Positions 37,084 to 48,446 of a DNA stretch of 64,000 nucleotides are shown one piece after another; positions within the stretch are counted from its first letter, which is position 1; every line of letters starts with the position of its first letter. A model generated the notes under the pieces. It had not been told where the DNA came from. It was given only the letters and a program-made list of their open reading frames with translations, and did no database searches. The position numbers were made by a program, and so were the translations under genes. The DNA is taken from NCBI GenBank assembly GCA_023159155.1, contig JAJNNX010000002.1, positions 2,170,001 through 2,234,000 of the forward strand. The letters run 5' to 3'. The stretch is from Ustulina deusta (taxonomy: Eukaryota > Ascomycota > Sordariomycetes > Xylariales > Xylariaceae).

Positions 37084-38160
37084 GTCGAAACATGGACCAA
37101 ACGGTTTCGAGGATTGCAACACCGGTCATCGGAGGGCAGGTCGGGTGGGAGGCTTCGGTCAACAACACTCGGTCGCGCGGGCGAGGGATCGATCGCTGCA
37201 ATTTATACTATTTGCTGCATCTATGCTCGTGCTTGCAGCCGTACTGGAGGAGTCAGGCATGGGTCAGCCGCACCCAGCTCGTCGCAAAGACAGGCATCTG
37301 AGATGGATGGACGGGACATTGCAAGCTTGCGGAGAGCTGGAAACTGAAGATGCACCATGGGCGATAAGAAAATAGGTTGTAGCTTACTGTACTGACGTCC
37401 AGGGGACTCGGAAAGAATATACAGTTTATCTGAATGTGAAGAAATCCGAGGTAAAATCACCGAAACAAAAGAGGAGATGCGAGAAAAAAGATGTTGGCGT
37501 TGGTGTATCTGAGGTTGGTTTGTCGAGGTTGAGTGAGCCGACAAGCAACCACTCCACTTCCAGCCAGTGAGGGAGGTGCCGTCATTCTGGGTTCTGGGCG
37601 TTTTCTCCAGTGCTAGATAGGTCTTATCGTCGTTATCTGTATCCTCGATGGCGCGACAAGAAACACGCTATATTTGGCGCTAAGCCTAGAATAGATATGC
37701 TAGGGTTAGACATGGATCGGCAACAGCGGGTACTAAATCCACTTGGTTCGTGGTATATATCCAAGCTACAGGTCATGATCTCCTTAAAACTTAATGTGAG
37801 AAGAGACAAGAGGAATTTAATACCGTGGTTAACCAGATTACAGGAATCATTTAGTAGATTGACAAAGGTGAATATTATCTTTTGTTTCTTTAACTCCACA
37901 CCTAACCTAAGTAAGTCTATTGGAGTCTTGAAGTGTGAGGTAAGTAGTACATATTATCTTAATCACGGTTACTTATTGTGAACTGCTTTTAACTATTGCC
38001 ATTTCTTAGATTCCTATCATGGTTTATTTATATATTTACTTTTATTCTATTTAGCAATAGTGTACCTAGTTTTCCTGCTGTGACCCCAGAGTAATAAAGA
38101 TTGTGAAGAGAAAAAAAAGAATAAGTTTGGGCGCCTAAACTTTGGCACAAGCGCTTATAC

Positions 38161-38206
<46 letters not shown>

Positions 38207-38309
38207 GTTCAATAGAATATACTAAACACACACAGAAACTCCGCAGATAGCATCGCATGGTGAGAGGATTTTGACAAGAAGAGTTTTCCCTGCCTTCATG
38301 CTCCCCAGA
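37084..38309. other. Intergenic region with AT microsatellite
   Basis: 1.2 kb between two minus-strand genes, containing the promoter side of the FYVE/RING gene. The part from 37600 to 38220 is AT-rich. A plus-strand frame of 123 codons (37610-37981) is AT-driven and has no motif I recognise. An AT/GTAT microsatellite sits at 38157-38208. Confidence 0.55.
38157..38208. repeat. (AT)n(GTAT)n microsatellite
   Basis: About 35 nt of alternating AT broken by one ATAC unit, followed by GTAT repeats, just downstream of the GDSL hydrolase gene. Confidence 0.9.
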
Positions 38310-39387
38310 CTAGAAGAAATCCACAACCTTGACAAGTGCTTCGGCGAGGAGCTCGTGAATGACAAGGCCGGGATGGTACGTATCAGTCCAGAGACAGCTC
38401 GTCCCATCGCTACTAACACAGGTGGCGTCCGAGGCGCCATAGGCCGTCGGGTTATCGAGCACTGTTTCGAAAGTGGATGTGGTATCGAAAAGCTGGGCCG
38501 TCACACCGCTATGTGACGATTTAAACGTGGCCAGACGAGTCGCCAGGACCGCGTTGTACGTCTGGATATCAGATTGCAGAGACGCCACTCTGTCCGCAGC
38601 CTGGTATATAATAGCAGGTGCGCGATCAAATGCTGCCGTGATTTGTTGTTGTGAGTGTTAATTCTCTAGGAGGGAAGTCTCGAGATAAGGAGTATTGGGG
38701 TAAAGAAACCTACGTGGAATAGTAAATAGGACGTAATTCCTCAACCCGTCCGCGTAAAGCGTATCCAATAGCCCGAAATATCGGTCCAGAATCGTGTCAA
38801 TGGGGGCGGAGATGCCGTCCCAGAAGGGCTCGCCGACATCGTTGATGCCGAACCAGACGGCGACCAACACATCTGCGGCGCTCTCCCAAGGCGCCGCGCT
38901 ACCGGTGAGATAAGTGCTGAACAGGGTCTCGACCTGATCATCAAAGTTGTACTGCGCGTATGTACTCACGATCTCGTTATCGGTCGTTGCGCCTGTGACG
39001 GCCAGATCGTAGGCGAACACGACCGACGTGTTCTGTTTTGCGATGGCCTGTCCCACCCAGTTAAGACCCCCCGACGTTGTCTGCCCTGGGAACGAGGGGT
39101 TTCCTATCGGGTTGGATGCCGACGGCGCTGTGCTGCCGACCCATGAGTTGGTGGTGGAGTAGGAGTCTCCGCTACAATATTGTGTGAGTAGATGTAAGAG
39201 AGTTTAGAACGAAAAGAAAGGAAAATGTGATGCGTCCATCAGCGTGTTTTACTTTTCTTTCATCCTTATGTTGTTCTTTAGGCTAGACTTACAAAACTAC
39301 CATGTATTTAGCAGCCGCTGCTTGTGTGGAAGCAAGGGAGAGAGTAGCTCCCGCGAAACGCAGAACGTGAGTCCTGAGAGACGGCAT
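38310..39387 (-). CDS. Secreted GDSL/SGNH hydrolase (esterase/lipase-like)
   Basis: Three exons on the minus strand (39387-39293, 39171-38714, 38632-38310) give 291 aa with intact phase. A signal peptide covers about residues 1-26 (ending QAAAA-K). The catalytic set of the SGNH fold is complete: GDSYS with the nucleophile Ser near residue 35 immediately after intron 1, FGIND with the block III Asn (~143-147), and DTYHPG with the Asp/His pair (~270). The N-terminal half after the Ser (TTNSWVG, SNPIGNP) resembles fungal carbohydrate esterase family 16 / cellulose-binding GDSL proteins, which remove acetyl groups from plant-wall sugars. The substrate is therefore an inference. No carbohydrate-binding module is present. 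Confidence 0.88.
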
Positions 39388-40114
39388 CGTGGAGTCCTTG
39401 ATGCCTTGCTCAATCACACAATTTAGATTTACAGACGAACCGCCAGATGTTCGGAACGGAGGGAAAGAAGAAGGCTGCTAGTCCAAGGAACCGGCGAGGA
39501 TGAGCTGAATACGCTTCTTGTGCAAATCCATACTATTATAATCCAGGGCCTAGGTCAAAGCTCGGGTATTCACCTAGAACGCACTATTCTAAAGAAGAAA
39601 GCAACACGGAAGTTCGTCCAAATATGACCGTGCCGACTCTTCTCATTGGTGGAATCGGAATGCTGTTTCAACTTGCATATCTCCGACCTAGGCATCTGAG
39701 CCTCCGGAATGGGAGGATGGTGGAACGGCATGACCTGGGTTACGAATCAACTACCTATCTTCGTACGATCCGGGCCTAGTGTGTAAATTGCAACAACGAT
39801 GCGGCTTGAAGTATGGAGAAGTCCAGGGTGACAAACTTGTTTGCAAGCTCTAGAATGTTGAAAATTTATTAATATACAGTGATTGCTTTTTTCTTCCTTC
39901 TGAAAGAGCGGCTAAGGTCCTCCTAGATATAGGATCAATTGGGGATTCTATGATTATGTACATATAAGAAAGTTTAGAAATCAGAGCAGGGTGTCTTTTT
40001 TCCGACCCTCTCACTTGAGACAAAGCAGGAGACAGCTCAGACTGCCTGTGCTCTATTTCTGGGGGGTTTTTTTTTCTGAGATTGACCTGTATTATCGATA
40101 CACCGAAGAGTGCA
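39388..40114. other. Intergenic region, no gene seen
   Basis: 727 bp between the GDSL hydrolase start and the ABC transporter stop, both on the minus strand. It contains the hydrolase promoter and the transporter 3' flank. Frames are short, and a T9 run lies near 40067-40075. Confidence 0.6.
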
Positions 40115-43100
40115 TCACCTGTCAAGGGCTTGACTCTGGCACATATTCCAGTAGACGCCCTTCTTCTTCAAGAGCTCATTATGTGAGCCTTGCTCAAGAA
40201 CCTTACCCTCACCAAGAACGAATATGACATCCGCGTTCTGCACAGTAGCAAGACGATGGGCAACGACGACCATAGTCCGGCCATTTGCGGCGCGCTCAAA
40301 TGCTGCCTGCACAAGTTTTTCACTCTCTGAGTCGAGAGAGCTTGTTGCCTCGTCGAGCAGTAAGATGCTTGGCCGCCTAATAAGCGCGCGGGCAATGGCG
40401 ATACGCTGTTTTTGTCCACCGGATAAGGACACACCACGACTGCCAATCTCAGTATTGTAGCCGTCAGGTAGCGACACGATGAATTCGTGGATACTGGCTT
40501 CGCGACACACGGCATGTAACTGCCCTTCCGAAATCGAATCTGAATCGACACCAAGGAGAATATTTTCGCGTAATGTCCCTTGGAACAGCGTCGGTTCTTG
40601 CGCTACTAGTGACAGCTTCTTCCGGTATTCGTACACATCAAGCGATGAAATGTCGGTCCCGTTGGCGAGGATCTGGCCACGATGCACATCATAAAAGCGC
40701 TCTAGTAGAGAGATGATGCTCGTTTTTCCGCAACCGGAGGCGCCTACAAGTGCCGCAAATTGCCCCTTTTCAATGGTGATGTTGATTCCTTTAAATATCG
40801 AGACATTCCTTGTGGGATACCTGAAGTGCACGTCCTTGAGCTCAATTTTGATGCCACCATCGGTGTCGGGAATCTGTGCCATCTTAGAGCTAGTGTCTCT
40901 GTTACGGGTTTCGCGGATGCTCAAGATGCGGTTAGCTGCAGCGGTGGCTTGCGCAGCATTAGGACCAAAACTGAACCCCTGACCAGCGCCTTCGGCCCCC
41001 TGGATGACTGCGATGTAACAAACGAAGAAATTTAGGATGCCGTATTCACGAGAAGCTAGTAAAGTTCCACCGTACCAAAAGATCAAGGACTGAACCGCAA
41101 GACCCACGCTGTCGGAGAAGGCGAATATCAGAGTTCTCCAAGTTGCCTTTCGAAAAGCCTGACCTACATGGCCATTTAAAAGACCCTCATAACGATGGGT
41201 AATGGTGTCTTCAAGGGTGAGAGATGAAACGGTCCGAAAAGCGCCAATAGCTTCCGCAGCGAATTGTGAAGACTCAGCGAATACGGCACTATTCATCTTT
41301 TCAAACTCTAGTTCGTATCTAAAGCGAAAATACCCTGCAACGAGACCGATTGGCGCTGTAACAGTTGTGGCCACTAAGGCAAGCTTCCACCCGAAGGCAT
41401 ATGCAATAGCAAGGGCACCGGTCAGAGTAAAGAATCTAGCGATATGCGGTCAATAAGGCTGAAAAAAGTGCATATTGGGGGATGGAAAACCACATACGAC
41501 GTGTAGACTAGTGCCATGTTTACTCCGAGCAGCTCTTCTAATTGTTTCGGATCACCGCCGACCCTAGCAGTCAGAGTCCCGGACGAGTTTTCTTCTTCGT
41601 CATGGAAAGAAGTCTTTTGGTACAGTATGCCCTCAAAGTACTGCTGCCGGTAGGTTGAAGATACATGCTGTGTGCTCTTGTAAGCTCATGTACATATATT
41701 GCGTGAGACGTACTTACATAGGCGAGATTTGTAGCGACAAAGGTGAGAACAAAGTAAGAGAGGCCCACGCCAATGCCCAGGATAACCCAGATCAAAGACC
41801 AAAAGTTAGCCCTAATAGAATAGTTAGTAGAATGATTTTGGAGGCAACAGGGACGAGGTAGAGATGAACGAGAATATAGTATCATCAACGATGGCTATTC
41901 CAGCAGTGCAAAAACACCCTGTAGAGTGGCCGAAGAAAAACAAAAGATGTGCCGAATAACTACACAAAGGGGCCCCAAGTGAATGCTGGGTAGACAGAGA
42001 AATACCTACTCCGATGTGAACTTTGGCAAGTCATTGGCGTACTGGAAGACTACAATGACTTTCGCGAATAGCCATGCCTGTAGCGGTGCATTGGCTAATG
42101 TCTGTTAGGCAGTTGACTTTCAAGCAAGACAATTGAAGCGAAGACTCACAACCAGCAGCCGCAGCTGCGACAATAACAATACCATAGGCGGGAAAACGGC
42201 TACGCTGCTCATATAACAGCCTGCCGAAACTGCCGAATAAGCCTCGGTTCTGCCAGCCTTCCGGCTTTGGCTCATCTGCAGTATCTGATAAAGCCGCACT
42301 CTTCTCTCGAGTGAGAATGGCCGCAATGTCTTCCTCTTCTAGTTCTTCAGAATCGCTATCATCATCGGGTTCGCCAAGCGAAAGCTGCTGTGCGTGAACA
42401 AGTCCATAGTAAACACCTTTATCGTTCTGGAGGAGTGACTCGTGGTTTCCCTTCTCAACGACCCTACCCTTCTTCAACACAACGATGGTGTCAGCCTTCT
42501 TGATTGTCGATAGGCGATGCGCGATAGTGATAGTGGTTCGACCTTGCGAGACCCGATCCAGTGCAGCCTGAACTATGCGCTCTCCTCGCACATCGATTGC
42601 AGATGTTGCTTCATCGAGTATAAGAATTTTAGGTCTCTTGATGATGGCTCGAGCGATGCAAATTCGCTGGCGTTGGCCTCCTGATAGTTTCATACCATTA
42701 TCGCCAACCATAGTATTGTAGCCATCGGGAAGTCGATCGATGAACTCATCTGCGAATGCTTCTTTGCAAGCCTCCCTCACTAATTCTTTCTTCCGATCCG
42801 CCGTCTCGTGTTCCATGTTTGAGCCTATCAGTCCATAAGCGACGTTGTTGTAAATAGTATCGTGGAAGAGGAAAGGTTCCTGCTGCACAAGGCCTATTTG
42901 TGATCGCCACCACTTTAAGTGAAATTTGTCGAGCTCATAGTCGCCAGTCGATATAGAACCCTTCAGCTCGATAACTGGGCCTGTAATTTCCGGCTCGCCA
43001 GCGGGCTGTTCGTCATCCGTGTCGTCAGAGTTCGTCTTCTTCTTCTTTTTCTTTTCTTCCTGCTTCTTCTTTTGTTTATCAATTGCCTTGGCAATGATAT

Positions 43101-44722
43101 GTTGATCATGGAGAGTATACCAGCGTTCCACCAATCCAACAATTGTGCTCTTTCCTGAACCCGACGGGCCAACAATGGCTGTAAGCTTCCCTGCTTCAAT
43201 AGTGAGGTTGAGCTGATCTAAAACCTTGACGTGTGGTCGGCTAGGATAGGCAAAGTCAACGTCTTTGAAGACGATATCATTGGTTGCGGACACGTCGGGG
43301 TCTCTTATCTCTCCCTGTTCAGGTCGGGGGGCGTCGATGACAACAAAGAATTCGCACGCGGCCACCGTGGCTTTACCAAGGGCGATAAGTGGTGTTGAGA
43401 TCCGTTCTAGAGAAAAGACAAGCAGAAACACGGAAAAGAGCACGACCGTAACAGTACCGACATCGTGGATATGACCTTCGCGATAGGACTTGGCGCCAAA
43501 CCAGAAAGAAAGACCAAATGTCGCAAAAATTGAGAAAAAGATGAGGCCAAACTGGAGACCCAGAAATGGTGATGTCCTCTGCCCGTGTCTCTTGGCGGCG
43601 GCAACCCAGACAGCAAAGCGTTTGGCCATTCGCTCCTCGGCACCACAAGCAGTAACCATCCTAATGGACGAGAAGGTTTCGCTGGCTATGGAAGAGGATT
43701 TACTCTCCGCCCTGGATAACCGGCTGGTACCTTTGAGAACGAATGGGAGCACCACGCTGAGCACTAAGACGATGAATAGAAGAACAGAGCTAGTAACGAG
43801 AGCCTGGGACCAGCTGTATTTGTAGGCAATGATCGTCGCAGCAATAATGGTAGACGTATACTCGATTAGAGTGCCAAGCTTTTCGGAAATACCCAACTGC
43901 AAAGTGTTTGCGGTTGTTGTTATGGTTCCTGCTGCTGAGCCGGGGGGCATCGAATCAAGAACATGAATGGTTTGACCGAAGAGACAACGCAAGTAGTCGA
44001 GTCTGATGGCGGCTGACATTCGAATGCCTATCATGCGGTATGCGAACTAGCTGCGTAAGTAGGTTTACATGGCAAGTATGCGAGAGCATTTTGTACCTTG
44101 TTGAGGTAGGCCAGAGTAAATCTGGCCAAGAAAATCACGAATAAGTATAGTCTACGTACGACTGTCAGCACAAGACATCTAGCCAAATAAAGGCGGGACC
44201 TACGCATTTCTGTTCAGGGCAGCTTGAAACTCGCCTCGAGTAAGCTGTGGGGGATCGAGGAAATAACCGTTGAATTGATTGACAAGCCTGCCTATAAGGC
44301 GGGTGAGCATGAATATGGGAGAAAAGCCTCTCAACGCATTACTTACCGAAAATGATATTGATCAACGGGAGGGTCTGTATAAATAATATCAGCTCCCATG
44401 CAGGAATGGAGTCGCGAGAATTCGACCTACGACTCCTGCGCCCGCGGCCGCCACTGCGGCGAGAACAAAGAGGGGGAGGTCCCATCCTCGAGCATATCCA
44501 AAAACTCGCTATTGTACAGTCAGTAGCCGCTTGGGGAGTGGACATAGGCGCAGTGCTAACGAGGTAGTCCTTGAAGCCAGCTTCTCTCTCGGGTTGTAGC
44601 TTCGCATCTTGTTTAGCCTCCTCTTCTTTGGTGGTCGCATCAGCAACGGCGAAGGCAGCTGGTTTCTGTTCCCCCATCCCGCCAGAAACCGACTGGCCCG
44701 GCTCTGGAGGCTCTGCCCCCAT
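40115..44722 (-). CDS. ABC transporter, full-size ABCB/MDR type (1317 aa)
   Basis: Probable lipid or drug exporter of the P-glycoprotein family, TMD-NBD-TMD-NBD. Ten exons on the minus strand: 44722-44561, 44508-44431, 44374-44347 (28 nt), 44291-44204, 44151-44097, 44046-42150, 42094-42010, 41811-41718, 41643-41498 and 41435-40115. They sum to 3954 nt with every phase closing. NBD1 has Walker A GPSGSGKST (~431), signature LSGGQRQR (~593) and Walker B ILILDEATSAID. NBD2 has GASGCGKTS, LSGGQKQR and ILLLDEATSSLD. The N-terminus is cytosolic and charged. The first helix spans introns 2 and 3. Between Walker A and the Q-loop of NBD1 there is an extra ~55-residue Lys- and Asp/Glu-rich stretch that standard MDR proteins lack. 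Substrate cannot be deduced, and no biosynthetic cluster adjoins it. Confidence 0.95.
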
Positions 44723-46516
44723 GCTGAGATGGTAGAATCACCCGAATTCTCAGTGACCCGTTTGCTTATTCGAAAGCTTGAACACTCGGCCAGGCTGGGC
44801 TTGCCGGGTACCTTGGAGTGAAGTCCGATAATCGATTAGCGCATCTAGAACAGAACATGGGTAAAAGAAATAGTATAGAACTCTAGGAGCCGTCTCGTGT
44901 CGTTGCAAGTCCTCTATGCTTCCCGAGGATGGATGAAACAGGACGTGTATTATAAAACAAATACAGACTACAGAAAGGTCAAATTAAAAGAAGAAAGACT
45001 TGCGCCAAAGCAAGACAAGTATGAATGGAGGACCCAGATGCCTGCACTAGATAGGATGCTCTACGCTAGTTGCCTAGGCGCAATAACAACCTAAGTTATG
45101 GGGGGTTCAAGAAACATTCGTTCCACATGGAGTGGTTGCTGTTGAGAGCGGAAGCGCGTTTACGAAAGACAGCACAATACCATTCTTGATCATGATAATA
45201 CGTATGACCTGCAGTACTGAAGATGGTTTCCGGCGTATCGAATCGCCACAGGCGCATAGGGAGTTCCCACATTACATACACTCGTCTGGCCTTGCGCTCT
45301 TGGCAGCTCGGCCCCTGTGCGTGGCGGGAATTCTGAAGAGTCCGGGACCCCGGGAGGGGCAAGCGTAGGCAGCTAAACTTGGCACTGATCATGTTCCAAC
45401 TTACAGTTGCGGCAGAGTTGTCAAGTCTTGGCAGCATCTCCCCCCCTTTACAGTATGTAACACTCACAACTCTATTGCTGCCTGTACGTTCTTCAATGCC
45501 CAGATAGTGCAGTAGTAGTAGATGTGTGTGGTATCCATCAATAATCAACCTTGTTCGAGCCGTGAGAATAGCCACATTAGGAGTAGCACAAGTACCGAAT
45601 ACGCCGTATTCACGTCACTAGCGCCCGCTTCCTTTTCGCCATTCCGATGCCTGGAACTCTTTCATAAGATGGTATCATCGATTTCAAGAAGCTACTGTCA
45701 GGCTAGGCTCATTTTCAGCACATTCGTAGTTGATTGTCGCGCATTGCTGGAACCTTGATGAGGTGCACTATGCTATGCATTGACCTGCCCGTCTGAGTGC
45801 CACCGAATTGCGTCCGCCAATAAACGAAATGAGCGAAGAATACGAAATACGACCAGAGAAAACTTCCCCCACGTCAACAACCCGATTGACTCGCGTGCCC
45901 GACACACCTGTGCATGTCTAGTGTGCTGGGTAGGTAGTCTAGCTACGCGAGATCTTGGTACCTACCCCAGTTATGGTTGGATTGACGAGGTAAGAACTTG
46001 ACGAATTGGAATTGTTGTAAAGGATTCCCTAGGCACGAAAATGAGCCGGCACGATGAGTTTCCCGATTTATTGGCACTTAAAAGGGTCTTCCAACCTTCC
46101 TCGCAGAAAGTTGCTTTCTCTCCTTTCACTTAGCACCGTCAACGTCGCATCACCAAATTTAATGTTTTGTAGATATTTTGTTGACAAGACCAATTTCCTT
46201 TTTCTATCCTTGACCAGCAGAGCAGATCATCACAGAGCGCCAAAGTACATGTCAAGCGTTTATCCATCATCAACCGATCACGAACATAACTGTAACCCAT
46301 GAATAGGTAGACCCTTCTAACCGGTCTTGCTGAACAGCGAGGTGCCCAAGTCGGGTATTTTCGTTTCGCCTGACGCTAGATTACCGACCTAAACCCATGT
46401 CTATACTCGATGCGACCACCACCCTTCAACTATATTCGAACGCATTAGTACCGAACCGCAAACAACGAAACGAGGCTGCCTGACATTCTTTTACAAATCA
46501 CCATGTTAATATCAAC
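44723..46516. other. Intergenic region, 1.8 kb, no firm gene
   Basis: Lies between the ABC transporter start and the glucose-6-phosphate dehydrogenase stop. A 159-codon minus-strand frame (45096-45575) has no known motif and is overlapped by a plus-strand frame, so I do not call it. AGGTA-type motifs occur near 45930-45960. Confidence 0.5.
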
Positions 46517-48446
46517 TTACAACTTGTTGGGCGGCGCCGCTGAGGTTGTGGGCCATTGGTAACCAGCGGCATCACTAAACTTGTACCCGTACGACGACGT
46601 GAAGTCGTCTAGCACAGCCGGTCCACGAGAACCTAGCGGAAAGGAATAATCAGTTTCCTGTGACTCTAGACCCTCAGTCTGTTGGCACTCACCGTATGGG
46701 TACTCCATGGGAACAATCTCCTTGTTGTCATCAAGGTAGTGCAGCAGAGGGGTAAATATTCTCCAGCTAGCATCAAGCTCGTCATCTCGAACAAAGTTGG
46801 AGTGGTCGCCCTTCAAGGCATCCAGAATAAGTGACTCGTAAGCCTCGGGGATTTTTAAATCTGAGAATCGTCGCCGGTATGTGAGATCAAGTTCTGTGAC
46901 GACTGTCTGCATACTCAAACCTGGCAGTTTGGAGTTCATCTTGATGTAAACACTCTCGTTGGGCTGAATACGCATGACGAGCTCGTTTCGGGGAATGTCT
47001 TTAAAGATACCGCTCGTAACGTCCTTAAATTGAATCCGAATCTCCGTCTTTTGCTCGTTGAGTGCCTTGCCAGCTTTCATGATGAAAGGTACGCCGTCCC
47101 ATCTTTCGTTCTTGATATAAGCAACGAGGGCACAAAATGTTGGGCAGCGCGAGTCCTTAGGGACGGTATCGTCCTCCTTGTATGAAGGCTTGCTTCCGTC
47201 CAAAGATTTGCCGTATTGACCAATTATGACATTCTTCGGCTCAATAGCGGGGATTCCGCGAAGCACACGAACCTTCTCGTCACGAATATCCTCAGATGAG
47301 AAAGAAATAGGGCGTTCCATGGCAAGCAGCGTCAGAACTTGGAGCAAATGATTTTGCATGACGTCACGAATAATTCCAAACTCATCAAAATAGCCACCCC
47401 GCCCTTCTGTGCCAAAAGGTTCCTTGAAAGTAATCTGAACGTTGTCGATGTGGTGCCTGTTCCAAGTGGCGCCGAAGAACTCGTTACCAAAGCGGAGAAC
47501 AAGAATGTTCTTGACCATCTCCTTTCCGAGATAGTGATCGATACGATAAAGCTCATCTTCTTTCCAGTCAGGCGCCAGCGCCTTATGTAGTTCACGAGAG
47601 CTAGCCAGATCTTTGCCAAATGGCTTCTCAATCTAGAATGTGCCAAGCGAACCATGAGAATCAGTGCTTTAATTATCTGGTATTTGGGAGTAAGAGGGAC
47701 ACTTACAATCACACGAGCGATGCCGTTGCGGGGATAACAGCACCGTTTAAGGTGCTGCGAGACAACCGTGAAGACACTAGGAGGAAGGGCCATGTAAAAC
47801 AAGCGATTAGTCTCCGGTCGGCCCTTCTCAATTTCCTCGAGGTGCTTGTTGAGCTGATGGAAGGAGTCATCTTGGTCGTATTGTCCTGACACATACGTGC
47901 ACAATTGGCAAAATTCGGCCAGCTGCTTCTCCAATTCCTTTGTAGGTGTCTTAATGTACGACTTGACCCTCTTCAGGTATTCTTCATGATCCATTTTTGT
48001 CCGCGCATATCCGACGATCTTGATGTCCTTGGGAAGGAATTGGTTGCGGTACTCGAGGAGCGTTAGCTTGGCTGGCTATATCCTGTCACGGTCCTTGCTT
48101 TGCGCAAGCTGCGATACTCACAAGGCCGAAAAGCGCAGGAAACTATTCAAAAAGTCAGCACTAGGGGCTCCTCTGCACCCGACATGGGAGACGACACTGA
48201 CAGTCTTCTTCTTCGCAAGATCGCCGGAGGCGCCGAGGACCACGATGACCGTGTTCTCCTTCAGCTCCACGGAACTACAGAATGGATTGTTAGCATATCA
48301 ACCCTCATCGACATGTCATCTGGGTGCAGCGTCGCAACGTTAAGCTGCGCGCCGTTCGCCGAGGCTCGTGAAGATTGGAGGTATTTCGCAATGAAATGGC
48401 GGGGCCGAGGCGGGGGTTATCCTTACCCTACTGATGAATGATCCAT
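46517..48446 (-). CDS. zwf1: Glucose-6-phosphate 1-dehydrogenase
   Basis: First, NADPH-producing step of the oxidative pentose phosphate pathway in the cytosol (glucose 6-phosphate + NADP+ to 6-phosphogluconolactone + NADPH). Six exons on the minus strand: 48446-48427 (20 nt), 48274-48202, 48142-48122 (21 nt), 48051-47707, 47632-46693 and 46632-46517. They sum to 1515 nt, giving 504 aa, the usual length. The NADP-binding motif GASGDLAKKK (~20-29) lies in exon 2, the microexon encodes FPALFGL, IEKPFGKDL (~154) starts exon 5, and the active-site RIDHYLGKE is at ~184-192. The last intron (60 nt) is in frame and has GTGAGT/CTAG ends, so unspliced reading would add 20 residues near the C-terminus. 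NADPH supply would support antioxidant and lipid metabolism. Confidence 0.96.

Noticed and set aside
37610..37981. 123-codon plus-strand frame in AT-rich DNA
   Set aside because: Contains no transposase, reverse transcriptase or other recognisable motif.
45096..45575. 159-codon minus-strand open frame
   Set aside because: No motif, no splice context, and overlapped by open frames on the other strand; composition looks like chance.
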